Shown piece after piece: positions 10,702-21,797 of a stretch of 64,000 nt of DNA (positions are counted from its first letter, which is position 1; each line of letters starts with the position of its first letter). The DNA is from Penicillus capitatus. Its lineage: Eukaryota; Chlorophyta. The notes beneath the pieces were generated by a model. It was not told the DNA's origin and made no database searches. It saw nothing but the letters and a program-made list of their open reading frames with translations. The position numbers and the translations under genes are program-made. The stretch lies in assembly GCA_965649825.1 (NCBI GenBank), contig OZ287702.1:1054001-1118000 (forward strand), in the 5' to 3' direction.

Positions 10702-12231
10702 TTATGCACGGAGGTGTGATGGTGGATAGAGTGGATCGACCAACGAAGGCTGCATGCCATCTCTTGATAATGGGCCCAGAACAGACGGCAGTGCCACTCC
10801 TGCTGTGAGCATGGCTTTTCTCTGCTGTTCGTATTGCGCTTCGTTTTGAGGAAAGAACGGAATCGTGAAGACAGGAGGCGAACGGGCAGGGGGATGGTGT
10901 GTATCCAATGCTGCTGAGAATAAAACGCCGCTGTCTGAACTGGGCACCGCGATCTCTCTCTTTGTCTGCAGCTCTTCTTCGGCAGAGCGCAAGGGTATTC
11001 GAATAATATCTTGTGGTGGAAGCTGCACAGAAGTTGGGGATGTCCACGATACCTCTGCCTGCATCATCTCATCGCGTTTTTCCCAATGAGCAAACGACTG
11101 GCGCTCTTTCTCGCGTCTCAGTTCGTCATAGAGTGCCCTCTGCTGTCCATAGAAGACGGCATCTGATGGTGCTGGATTTGAGCAATGCACCAACTGCGAA
11201 GGTGCCTCCATCGTCTTCATCTGTTTCTCCAGTCTGAGTCTGTTAACAGTGTGCGATGCCTCCGGTGGCAGCGAATCGATGTTCAGCAGTCTCTCCGAAG
11301 AAAACGGTTGACGAAAATCCGAAGAGGGACTGGATGGTGTTGCCGATCGTCGGATGACGTGACTGGCCGAAAGTGGCCCCAACTGCGATCTTGGTATCTT
11401 CGTGATCCGATGTCGTGTCTCTGCATCTGCCGCAGCTTTGGGTTTCTTCATCTTTCTCTTGGACCAACTGTTCGCTGGCGTCATCGATGCAGGCTTTCTC
11501 TTATCCTGTCCGACAGCAACAGGTGTAGCTCTTTTCGAATCCCACGTGTCCATGAGTTCCTTAGCAGCTGATCGAATCTCCTCGGTCTTACCGCTCTGTC
11601 CCAACCTGAAACCAAACTCCGTAACATTGTCACCAAGTTCTCTGCATGGCAATCAGCCGGACCTCTTGATTTTGATGCGGACTTCTCGTGCATCTTCTTT
11701 CGTTATCGGCAGTTTTCCATATAACTTCAGAATGTTGATCACAATCTCGTTCCATGTTTCTGTCTTGGCATAGAGAAGCAACCAGTTGTACAGGACAGGC
11801 AAAAACTGATTCAATTTCAACAGCCTTTCCAAGATCTTGTTTGTCGTTTTGAGCAGAATTTCTAACACTCCATCATGAATCCAGGGACGTTTGTCTTCGT
11901 TCATGATCATCACCACGGACAGAATATCGTCGGCGCTCTTCAAACCGCCTGATGCGTCGCGCAGTTCTGCCAGATTTTGCAGCAAAGCAATCTCCGCATT
12001 GGTCTGTGGCTCTCGAGGCGGCACTTCTGTCGCTGCCATTTGCCCAGCTCCCGTACGTCGCGATCTCTGTCGTTTGCGACGCGGCATCTCTTCCTTCTGC
12101 GTCGTTCCCTTTATTCTGCTCTCGTTATCCGACATCTCAAATTCGGTAACCTTAGGCGTTGACGTAGCATCGTGGGAGTGCCCTTCGGAGTCATCCATCA
12201 TCGACCGCGGACTCGGTGTCGAATGGCCCAT
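10702..12231 (-). CDS. TFIIS N-terminal (LW) domain protein
   Basis: Two exons (12231-11663, 11605-10702; 57-nt intron) give 490 aa. Residues 1-65 are Ser- and Lys/Arg-rich with an NLS-like PRRKRQRSRR. Residues ~75-185 form a TFIIS N-terminal/LW-type helical bundle: ILLKTTNKILERLLKLNQFL, NWLLLYAKTETWNEIV, and after the splice LGQSGKTEEIRSAAKELMDTW. The join is exactly where the family motif demands it. The rest is long, Pro/Ser-rich and probably disordered. LW domains occur in TFIIS, IWS1, elongin A, PNUTS and Mediator MED26 and bind transcription elongation factors. No zinc ribbon is present, so it is not TFIIS itself; a PNUTS- or IWS1-like role is possible. The start codon is 12 bp from that of the divergent YbeY gene. 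Confidence 0.72.
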
Positions 12232-12243
12232 CTATTGGCACGG

Positions 12244-14290
12244 ATGAGCTCTTCGGTGAAGAAGGGGCCATGGATTCAACGATGGAGAAGGGAACAACCA
12301 CTATGGTACAAACACCAATTGTGCGAGGCCGCATCGCGAAGTCTACGTCCTCGATCGAATTCTAATCGAAGGCCTGTATTGCATCACGCCGGCTCCGTTC
12401 GGTTTTTGAGCAAGGAACGATTTCATTCTGCTTCATACGACTCCATGACATCACGTGCCGTTCTCTGTTCTCTGCGTGCCATCCGATTTCCGAGATTGAT
12501 CTTCAACGGAAGGCGATGGCGTTTCCTGGACTCTGTTGCATTCTACAGCGGACGACCTTGTCCTAGTACATGCCATAGAGCTTGTAACGCATCGTCTCGT
12601 ACGTTTCCCAAAGAATCCAGTCAGCACGAACAAACAAACGCAGTGACGAAAGCATTCCATAGCTCGACATCTGCTGTGGTCATCGACACCGAGTTTTCGG
12701 TTGAGATATCCACAGAGGGGGAGCCGATAAGGAATGATACGGTCCTCCTCAAGTCTCTGGCTCTATCCATTCAAGTTCAGCAATGTCACATGTACATGCA
12801 ATATCTGATCATCGCCCTTTGCAGGAAGATGCGATGGAGGCATTGCAGAGACTGATCTTCTGGCATCAATCCTCTCAAAAGCTGTACGTCAACAAAGAAA
12901 TCGTCGAGCTGTCGCTGATTCTATCCGATGACCAACACATACATCATCTGAATAAAAAGTACCTGAATGAGGATCATCCGACAGATGTCCTGGCCTTTCC
13001 GATGGATGGAATGGAGGACGATGCGATGCCCATCATGCTGTTGGGTGATATCGTTCTCTCCTTAGACATGGCGAAGAGACAGGCCAAAGAAATGGGACAT
13101 GACATACTGACTGAGTGTCGTATTTTGTTGGTCCACGCTTTGCTGCATCTTCTGGGTTATGATCATGATCGATCAGAGCAGTCCTGGGCTGAAATGGCCG
13201 AGATGGAAAGGCTGACATTAGCCATGCTTGGATGGAAGGGGAGCGGATTGATTTCCAGTGCAAAGCGACTGATGCTGAACTCGGACATCGATCCACCCAT
13301 CTCATCCTCCTTCTCACAAGATCGTGACCCTCAAGTCAGGAATGGCAACAAAATCGGATTCCCTACGGTGCAGTGCGGCCCCACGATGCACGTGCCAAAA
13401 GAAGAAGATCGTATTCAGCTGGTCGCCGTTGATTTAGATGGGACGATGCTGACCAGCGATCAACAGATTCGAGATTCATCGAGAGATGCGATCCAAGAAG
13501 CCATTCGTCGAGGCATTCAAGTGGTTGTTGCTACAGGAAAAGCACGACCAGGTGCCATCAGGGCTTGTCAAAGATATGGCCTTTACGGAGAACAGAATCT
13601 TATTTCACACAACTCTGCAGGAATTTTTTTACAAGGATTGGTGGTGTACACCGTTGACGGCGACCAAATCACAGGACCTAGCATCTCGCCGGACGTCACC
13701 CGTTCCGTCTTTCAATACGCATTAGAGACAGGCACATCTTGTGTGGCCTTTACTGGGGACGAAGCAGTAACACTGAACAACACACCCGAAATCCTAGAAT
13801 TGCACGAAAGGTGCGTACCATACCATACATTCATGTCTATCTCCCCTGTGCTTGTCTGCTCAGATACTATGAGCCTCTGGCAAAGGAAATGGCATCGTTG
13901 GAGAAGATTCTTGAAGGGACTCCCATCAAGAAGATTGTTTTATTGTCAGACTCCGAATCGATCAAAAACGAAATCCTGCCACATTGGGAGAATCGCCTGA
14001 TGAGGACTGGCTCCAAAGCTGTTGTCTCTGTTGCTGACATGCTCGAGCTGATTCCTAAAGGGGTGAATAAATGGGTGGGACTGACTTCACTGATGCAGTC
14101 AATGGGTATTAATTTTCGTTCCTGTATGGCCATCGGCGATGGCAAGAACGACTATGAAATGGTCAAAAATGCAGCCGTGGGCGTCGCCATGGGTAATGCA
14201 GTCGAAGAGGTGAAGTCGGTTGCCGATCTTATCGTATCTTCCAATGACGAAGACGGAATAGCCGAAGCCTTTGAAAAACTCGTTTTGTGA
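12244..14290 (+). CDS. YBEY: YbeY endoribonuclease fused to Cof-type HAD phosphatase
   Basis: Three exons (12244-12741, 12825-13810, 13864-14290) give about 636 aa. The first ~160 residues are Arg/Ser-rich and probably contain an organelle transit peptide. The YbeY domain contains YLNEDHPTDVLAFPM, LLGDIVLS and the zinc motif HALLHLLGYDHD, whose three histidines are intact (the usual Gly after the first His is Ala). From about residue 400 a HAD domain starts with the nucleophile motif VAVDLDGTML and ends with MAIGDGKNDYEMVKNA, typical of Cof-type sugar-phosphate phosphatases. The same fusion is known in plant chloroplast YBEY, needed for 3' maturation of chloroplast rRNA. The last intron is certain. 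The first (83 nt, GTCCTC donor) is my best fit, and the leader start could be a different ATG. Confidence 0.85.
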
Positions 14291-14642
14291 CCCTAGATCC
14301 ATAGACTTAATGCGCGCAGTGTCTTTAACTCTTCCTTCCTGCGCCGTCTGATTGTTTTTCTCAATCTCGTTGCCGATGTTTATTTTACGCTCTCTATGGG
14401 GTCTTCACAGAGATGGATGATTTTTCAGCACTTGTGGAGAAATTCGATGGACGGTTTATCCCAGCACAAAGCTGCAATGCTATGATATCTGAAAGAAGTC
14501 TCTCAGAAACAAATTTCTCTACAGATCTGTGCGTTTTCTGTCACAGAACGGAAGCCTAAGATGTGTGTTCGATATAAGGAAAGGCGATGTCAAAGACCGT
14601 TTAAATGCAAAGCGTCAGTTTTTGTGACGAGACGCCGATCGC
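14291..14642. other. Intergenic, nothing recognised
   Basis: 350 bp of mixed sequence with T-rich stretches after the YbeY stop codon. No ORF with family character, no tRNA-like fold and no repeat was seen. Confidence 0.4.
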
Positions 14643-15394
14643 ATGACACACTACGACGCATTGGAGATCTCGTCCACAGCGACGGACGACGAAATCAAGA
14701 AAGCCTTTCGACGACTGGCACTCAAACATCACCCCGACCTGTAAGCCCCTCAGCGACGCCATCTTACCGCTCTCCAACGTTACTGGGAGACATGGCGCAT
14801 CTGACGCACAAGAGAGAGGTCGCTTTCGCGTGTTTCTAGACATCCGAAAGACCGACACGCGCACAAGCAGAAATTTCTGGCGATCAAGAAAGCGTATGAA
14901 GTGCGATGCGCATCTTTGTGCCAAAACTCCCTTTGGATGTTTGGAATCTTAGGTGCTCATAAATCATCAGTCGCGTGCGCTGTATGACCTGCAGCTGATC
15001 CGAGAGCGGAAGGTACCCGGAAGCTCGCCGGATGGGGCGCATCCGACCTCTCAGGAAACGCAATTCTATCACCATTTCTACAACACCAGGCACGATCCTA
15101 AACTCTATCGACATCCCCTCTCTCCAACAATGTCCCATCAGAAAAGCGGAGACGTATACCAAGGCCAATGCCGAGGCGTGGGAAGCGGACAAGAAAGCAG
15201 CGAGATTCAACAGAGTAGCGATCCCCTTGTTGGCGCACATGTCTACTGATGAGAGGTGTTGGATGTAGATGCGAGCAGAGAGGCGGCATCATAGGACGAC
15301 CCAAGCACGCCAAGTACGACGAGCCCAACAGCTGCGGCGTTTTTGGCAGACACATGGAGGTCCATCGTCTTTTGCGATTGGCACCTCACCATAA
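14643..15394 (+). CDS. J-domain (DnaJ-like) protein, 3' structure uncertain
   Basis: The ATG at 14643 starts a J domain: HYDALEISSTATDDEIKKAF, then RRLALKHHPDL with the diagnostic HPD tripeptide (residues ~31-33). A 99-nt intron (14741-14839) and a second one ending at 14952 are removed to continue as HPKDRHAHKQKFLAIKKAYEV and LINHQSRALYD, the standard helices III and IV. The J domain stimulates the ATPase of Hsp70. Beyond ~15010 the plus strand is open in two frames; one reads AETYTKANAEAWEADKKAARF and a later stretch is Arg-rich (RRAQQLRRFWQTHGG), but I could not settle the joins. The end is given as the TAA at 15394; a TGA at 15401 in another frame is the alternative. No Gly/Phe or zinc-finger region is visible, so it is a type III J protein at most. 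Confidence 0.65.
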
Positions 15395-15592
15395 CACCTG
15401 AGCCTTTTAGGGGTCACATGGCAAGATGTTTTGCTGATTTTGGGCTGCCTGGGTTTCAGCTATGCACTGTGGTTTGCCGCACAAAATCACTCAAAAATAA
15501 ATTTAAAGGCCAAAGATTCGTAACACCATTCAGAATGCGACGGGCTAGATTTGTTTCTTCTCAATAAGCGAGCCTCTGCTCACTCGAATCGT

Positions 15593-16126
15593 CTAGGATC
15601 CCAACTGAGAGGTCGAAATGATCAAGTTTACGCCGACAGCGAACAGCACGACCAACAGGCCGAGCCATGCGACCAGTCCTCTTGTGCCCAGTTGGTAGTT
15701 GTCACCACTCGTGGACCACACATCGGGAGTGTAGATGGGCGAATAGCCATCCACATTTGCACCGTACTTGTCAGCAAATCGATAGACGCCATATCCCTAG
15801 ACAGAAGACACTCACCTTGTCTGCTAGAAACGACGCGGAACGACCTTTCCTTTGCGTCCTTGTGAGTCGACCCAGCCTTTCTTCTTCATGGGTTCGGAGA
15901 TGCCCATTAAGTTGTTTCGGACAACCGGGTCTTCGACGCTGTTCATTCCTTGTTTGGAAAGGTTCGTCTTCTTACTCGACGCACAGATCTGCAAACTCAG
16001 ACGCGCACGCGGCCTAGAAACACGCGTTCTCGCAAGGAGATATCCGTGCGGTCGGGGTGGGTACGCGGAGGAGAAAGTGGCGAGTTTAGTGCCGGAAAAG
16101 GATTTGTGCGAAGCGACGGAAGCCAT
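15593..16126 (-). CDS. psbR: Photosystem II 10-kDa protein PsbR precursor
   Basis: Two exons (16126-15845, 15796-15593; 48-nt intron) give 161 aa. Residues 1-~60 are a Ser/Arg-rich chloroplast transit peptide (MASVASHKSFSGTKL, RPRARLSLQICA). The mature part ends exon 1 with DSQGRKGK and continues after splicing with GYGVYRFADKYGANVDGYSP, the conserved PsbR core, followed by DVWSTSGDNYQLG and one C-terminal membrane helix (LVAWLGLLVVLFAVGVNLII). PsbR sits on the lumenal side of photosystem II and helps dock the oxygen-evolving proteins PsbP and PsbQ. An in-frame ATG at 16231 would add 35 residues without signal-peptide character, so I prefer 16126. A plain transit peptide argues for a primary green plastid. 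Confidence 0.93.
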
Positions 16127-16634
16127 GGCGGATGTGTTTTGGAAAATGCGAACGAACAGACAAACAATACAATTGACGTGGCCGAGATCTCTATCACGAG
16201 CGATTCCTATCGTATAGCTCTGACGTGACATCGCCGACTAGCGCATTGCTGGCGGATCGAGACCTCGGCGAAGAGCGTCATCAACAGCACAATGGTGTTC
16301 GACTCGATGCTCGGGGACGAAGAACATCTCTTGCTACGATTGTTCAGGGGAGAACGCCGCCTATAACTGAACAGTCTATGCCAGCCCATACCTGTCGTGC
16401 CAGTGATCCAGACCAAGGCATGGGATCTATACGTTCTCGGAGAGCGGTCGTAAGATAGATGTGCGTCGTGTACCGCAGCGATGTTTACGGGACGGAAAAG
16501 GAATGTTGACCCATTGGGCGCTCGCTGCCTCGATTTCGACGACAATTTGCGAAGATAGCTTCGGAACGTGATCGTCGTCGTCGCTGTCCACGCCGATAGC
16601 GATTCCGTCTATTGACCATTGTGGCCGAGTCGAC

Positions 16635-19118
16635 ATGGGGAATTCGGTATCGCGCAGTGACGTTCTCTCGGTGGATGCATCTTCTTTGTCGCTGGATGCA
16701 CTGGGAGGGTGGAACAGACCTGCTGTCAAACGAGGCGATTCGCTCGACAAGAAACTCGAATGGCTACAGGCGAGATAGACACTTCTCTCTTTGGGTGTCA
16801 AGAAAAAGACGGTTTTCGACAGAAAGCTGTACGAAAGCAAGCCAATCTCATGGAACACGAGCTGCTGAAAATGCCAGACCTCGATGCCCAGTCGACGAAA
16901 GGCTCTATTTTGCAAGAAAGCCGTCTTTGCGATCGTAAGCCGGGATGGGATCATACATTCTGGAATCTCGAGAGCCAAAAGAAACGAATCGACAAGGATC
17001 TGATGCCGTGTCACAGACGCCTCGAAACGTGCGCAGATATGTCCAACTCACTTGACGGGCTGGAAGAGAAGGCAGAGCAGAAATGCGGCAGAGATCCGCC
17101 GAAGCGTCAGATTTCGTTGTCGAGGCATCGTTCCTGGCGTTGCACTATCAGACAGAAGATCCACGAGCGCTTGCTGGAATTGCGACAAGAAGAGATGGAG
17201 GAGCGCAAGAACAATGACACAGAGGCTATCAATGAACCATCCAAACATGTGCGTTCGGGGATGTCGTTGTTTCCACGATCTCTGTGACTGACAGTGGCCA
17301 GTATGGCGAATTAACGTGGCCAGAGCGAAGGTCAAGATCTTACTCTATTTGCAAAAGGTTATGCTAGATGCCAGAGATGACAAGGCGCGTCCGTTGATGA
17401 TCCGAGAGAAGAGTCTCCCGGTACGTGTCTGTTTGAAGGGAAATCCCTCATAGACGATGTGTTCACGGATGACAGGCTTATTTGATGGTTGCATTGGGTG
17501 CTTCGTTTCCCAAATTCTGTGAACATCAAATTCGGAGTCGTGGCCAACAGGCGACAGAGCAATGCCACATGAGAAAGGCAACTAAGAGAGTATGATCTCC
17601 CAAAGCGATGTAGCGTGGATGTAGAAAAATGCATCGTTCTCTCCTAGGCGCCATCTCGATCGGATAGCGATATTGCCGACTGGAAAAGCTGTGATGAAAG
17701 AGTGAGCATTTCTAGTACGGATGTGAACAACGACGTGCTTTTGGAAGACGTCGATACGGACAAGGATAGCGAGATTTCGATCCGGAAGAAAATCAGTAAC
17801 GGCAGGTCATCCCTGCTCATGCGGATGCTGGCTCATCGCGCAAATGCAAGATGGGTGGAAAGTGTCGACTGGGTAGATCCACATGTCTATGATCCGAGCA
17901 CACTCATCCTCGGACGAGCGGACCTTCGTATCTACCAGCAGCTCCTGATCGATCTCCTGCAGGAAGGAAAGGTGGATGCGCACCGGGGACAATACCTCAT
18001 TCGCAACCTGTGTTCTGCAGATCGCATTACACCTGGTCGACGGCGACGTGAGTGCCAAGATCGAAGCGGACGCTGATGGTGCAAAATGTGTTCCTGCTCT
18101 GGAACTTGATCCTTGGGATCCGGTCAAGAAATTCTTTCCCTGGAAGGTTAGCAGCGTCATTGATTGGTCCGTGCATTTGATTTCTGTGTTGCTGTGCACA
18201 TCAGGTTCCATCTGGAAGGCGATTCGAGGGGATATCTTTCTTGGGTCGTCGCTTGCTTCAGGCAGTCATTGATGTCGAACATCTCGCCGGACCTCAGGCC
18301 GTCCAGAAACTCAAACTCATTCTGTGCATCGACGAGCAACAGGAACCGTATGTCAGAGATCTTCTCGTCAAGCACCAGTTCTTTGGTCTCTGCCGAGATC
18401 ATGTCCTTCTCTTCAAGATGCCTCGTTTCAAAGGAATGCGATGCAATTCAGTCAGTGAGCGATGCCATCTGAGACTAGACCCCATTCGACTGCCTGTAGG
18501 CAGAGACAGCAATGGAGCTTTCAGATACAAGTCAACGAAGGAGTGTGGGATCTGGATGGAGTGTCTTGGCTCTGAATTGGCCACAAACGGCCTATACACT
18601 GGACGTCGAAATGGACAAGCCCTCCTTCCTCAAAACCACGGCACTGAAAGTGAGAGCGACCAAGTGGCAACGATCATTATCCGTCCATTCTTTCATCAGT
18701 GGCTCAGAGATCGTGGCGTGGATTGGATGAATTCTCAGTTGATTATGGACTGGGAGCGATGTCGTCCTTATTCTACATTTCACGTCAAGTTTTGCGCCAC
18801 GGCTCTTTACTGTCACAGCGAAAAGGAGGCCAATATGGCAATGGAGGTCTTTATGTCTAAAGGCCTTCTGATTTCTGCTGAGAATAGAAGTTTGCATTTC
18901 AGGTCAAGGAAAGCAGCTCTTCCCGAGAGGTCTGGTCGTCCAACGGTCTGGTCCTTGGCAAATTAGACGATCCAAGGAGCAGCTGTCATCTACTCTCATC
19001 AAATCTCCAGACGCCTAAGACCAGTATCCTCATCTCCGATCAAGAAAAGAAGGGAAAGCTCGTCATCTGTCAACACAGATACATGATTCATACCAAGGCA
19101 CTTGATCACGATGTTAAG
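16635..19118 (+). CDS. Multi-exon gene, structure only partly resolved
   Basis: Coding character is clear on the plus strand but the full splice pattern is not. Readable pieces are 16635-16769 (starts MGNSVSRSDVLSVDAS), a Lys/Glu-rich helix near 17150-17215 (KIHERLLELRQEEMEERK), WRINVARAKVKILLYLQKV near 17300, then three exons with consistent phases: 17648-17971, 18021-18146, 18205 onward, and a later exon 18903-19118. The part from 18205 reads GRRLLQAVIDVEHLAGPQAV, then LILCIDEQQEPYVRDLL and HQFFGLCRDHVLLF. The last two faintly recall nucleotide-sugar pyrophosphorylases, but the catalytic uridylyl-binding signature is not convincing. The start could lie upstream (from ~16285), and the region could hold two genes. 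I assign no function. Confidence 0.4.
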
Positions 19119-19544
19119 GTATAGCACATGAGCCACTGGGTCAGTCTATCGGGATGTTCTGCAGTTAGCTCCGTGCACGATGAGATCAGAGATTGATGTG
19201 TACAACAACGATGTCTATCTGCGTTTTCACATCTCCAGCATGACATCGTCGCTTGGCGCACGTTGTGCAGCTGTTTTGACGAACTCGGTCGGGCACTATT
19301 CTCAAACAGATGTCTTGGAGAGGAAGTGGTTTCACGGCATCACTCAACAGTACCCCGCGCCCTAGAACGATAGACGAGATATGGTGTTCTTAACAGACTC
19401 GTGCAGCAAGATGCCCAACTGGCTTTTGCTTCTGGGGCCGATCGGTGGAATCTTGGACATCGATCCATTGTTGCCGATACAGCTCAGGAGATGACTCAAA
19501 AAGGTCCGTGGAGATTGTTATGCCGCTCATCCAGGGAATATTGC

Positions 19545-20072
19545 ATGCCTGTAGAGGTCATTGTTGTTTTTGTGGTAAACAATCTTGTCAGTCAGCGGAC
19601 GGTCTCTCTGGCTAGTGCCTTTGTCCATTGCGAAAGCGACGAGATCCATATCGTCACCTCTGTGATTGGAGAACAACACATTCCTGCAGCCTCTTCCTTT
19701 CTGGAGAGCTTCCAATCGGAGAATCTTCTGAATCCGTGCATCATTCGGAGAAGGGTTCTCGCCAGAGGACAGGGCAGAGTAACATTCCCTTCATTTCGAT
19801 GTGTCGTGCCTTCATGGGAGAAGAGACAGGTGGTTCGCGTGATTGAGGATTACATCGAGAAGGTCGGGGCGACTCTACTGGTCGTGGGATCCGAGAATTT
19901 GGCCAAGGAGAGTTCAGAGACGATCGGATCTTTCTGCGTATCTGTCGTGAAGACCATCCGAGATATTCCCATCTTGGTGGCAAAAGTGAATTCTGTCGGC
20001 AAAAGCCATCGACAACAGACAGGTGAAGGTTCACCGCGTAAGCGACGATTCCAGCGTAGATTCGTATCATAA
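19545..20072 (+). CDS. Universal stress protein (UspA) domain protein, 5' end uncertain
   Basis: An uninterrupted frame reaches the stop at 20072. The C-terminal ~70 residues carry the USP ATP-binding signature region: VIEDYIEKVGATLLVVGSEN, GSFCVSVVKTIRDIPILVAK. Upstream, RTVSLASAFVHC and DEIHIVTSVIGE fit beta-1/alpha-1 and beta-2 of the fold. The canonical G-2x-G-9x-G is not preserved intact, so ATP binding is doubtful. The ATG at 19545 is only the first plausible one; the frame is open to 19401, and an upstream exon or fusion to the preceding gene is possible. USP proteins are small stress-related alpha/beta proteins or regulatory domains. Confidence 0.6.
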   Translation: MPVEVIVVFVVNNLVSQRTVSLASAFVHCESDEIHIVTSVIGEQHIPAASSFLESFQSENLLNPCIIRRRVLARGQGRVTFPSFRCVVPSWEKRQVVRVIEDYIEKVGATLLVVGSENLAKESSETIGSFCVSVVKTIRDIPILVAKVNSVGKSHRQQTGEGSPRKRRFQRRFVS

Positions 20073-21797
20073 GCTTCTGAGTCTGTAGGAAATGGAGTGA
20101 AATGCATGATAGAGATTCAGCCAAGTGTCAAGCCACTGATGCAATGGCTGATGCATCGCTTAAGCCCAGTGACGAATAAGCTCTACTTAGCCAAGACAAG
20201 AGCCATTGATCATACGGATACGGAATCGCCAGCTGCTGGTCGTATGTTACGCGCTTTTCTGGATAGGGCAGTGCAGAATGGGTTCTCTGCTATATGCCGT
20301 CCTTTACAAGGAGATCCCCTCCAGTCCCTCGACAAAGTCAGATCTCTTTCCTGGTCTCATCTTGAGAATTTATGAAAGAACTATTTATTCAGGCGGCCTG
20401 TGAAGATCAGATCGATGTCATGGCAGTGCAAACGAATGCCGCTCAATCTGTTCCGACACATGTCATGAAAATCATCAAGACTGTCCGTTCCAGCATTCTA
20501 TTGTTTAGAGACGAACAAAAAACGCGTCCTCGCCTCTAAGGTGTTTCCAATCGTCCTTTCTTAAGGTTTTGGTGGCGCTGACGATGTTGGTGATGAAACC
20601 AACACGTTGAGCGACACGACAATTCTAGACATTCTTCTTTGAAAACGTAAACTCTGCTTCTTGTCATTCGATCGTCGTCTGTTCGAGTAAACGGAAGGAA
20701 AGAATGAACGCATAGTTGCTACGGATCGCTGCAGAGTTTTTGTAGTTCCTTTCGACGAAGATCTGCAGAGTTGGCTTCAGAGGGACATGATCTCACGCGT
20801 TTTTCGTAGCCTTCTCAGACTTTCCTCCTCCAATCCCTGCTCTCCACGAGGCACTAGTCATCGCACTTCCTTCTCGCGTGAGGTGACTGTACGTTTGATG
20901 CGATTGCCTTATTGTGTTTGCAGTAGTCGCTGGCCGATCGTCGACCTGATCGGCGCCAAGGTTTATATTGGCTGAAATCGATCCACTCAGCTTAAATGCA
21001 TGACTAGGGAGGGACAACATCGATCTAACTAATACCGTCGTAAAGACGGAAACGCGTTCACTATCACATGCGGCTCAACTGACTGCGACAAGGAATCGAA
21101 GGAAGCAAGGAATACGACGACACCGGGAACGATTGCTCCGAAGTCTCGATGAACCCACGACTCGAAAGACTCCACAAGACACACAAGCCGACGATGTGAC
21201 TGGCAGCACCACATGTTTCCTGTCGATACTATTGAGCACTATGCCGAGAGAACCGGCGTGGTTTGCGATCTTCCTGCCTCGGTGCACTTCGGCTTCGGCA
21301 CATGGGATGGACATCCACGTTGCTCCTGTGTGGCAGGCAGGCGTTTGTGATCTCTTTCCAGAGACAGGTTCAGAGAACAGATGACTAGACAGGGTGATTA
21401 AATCCTCCTCAGTCGAGTTTACACATTCTTGTGGTGCCTGTCAGAAATGAAATCGTCGACTGTTCACAGTCGATGGGAATTGAACGGGCACAGCGCGATT
21501 GTGTCTGGAATGCATGCAGTTGATGATCTTCGAGTCTCCAATACTGGATATCTGCTGTCGCGTTGTTCAGGTCGCGCAATGTCTCGACAGTCGAGGTTTC
21601 GTGGAGAACGCCGAAGAAAACGATTCTTTGACCTCAGTGTCTCTCACTTCTGACGGTGCAAAATTTGTCGCTCTGTGAAGACAGATTAGCAGCAATGCTC
21701 CTGTCTTGTCAGTCGCCACATCATGCAGCCAATGATGATTGTCGTCGAACGAAACGAATCATTCTGAAACGTTTGTTCAGACTTTCTCGTCCTCACG
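20073..21797. other. Gene-poor stretch
   Basis: About 1.7 kb with only short open frames on both strands (for example + 20097-20375, + 21133-21384, - 21075-21314). None shows a motif, a coherent hydrophobic profile or exon joins that I could defend. A short hydrophobic frame near 20206-20403 may be a small membrane protein but lacks a good start. Confidence 0.3.

Noticed and set aside
14884-15240. Hydrophobic minus-strand ORF opposite the J-domain gene
   Set aside because: It is the antisense shadow of the J-domain exons, whose helices III/IV and splice sites are well supported.
16427-17014. 195-aa minus-strand ORF as a gene next to psbR
   Set aside because: It contains some acidic protein-like stretches, but the plus strand has better helical coding segments in the same place and frame-compatible exons downstream. 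Left as a possibility only.
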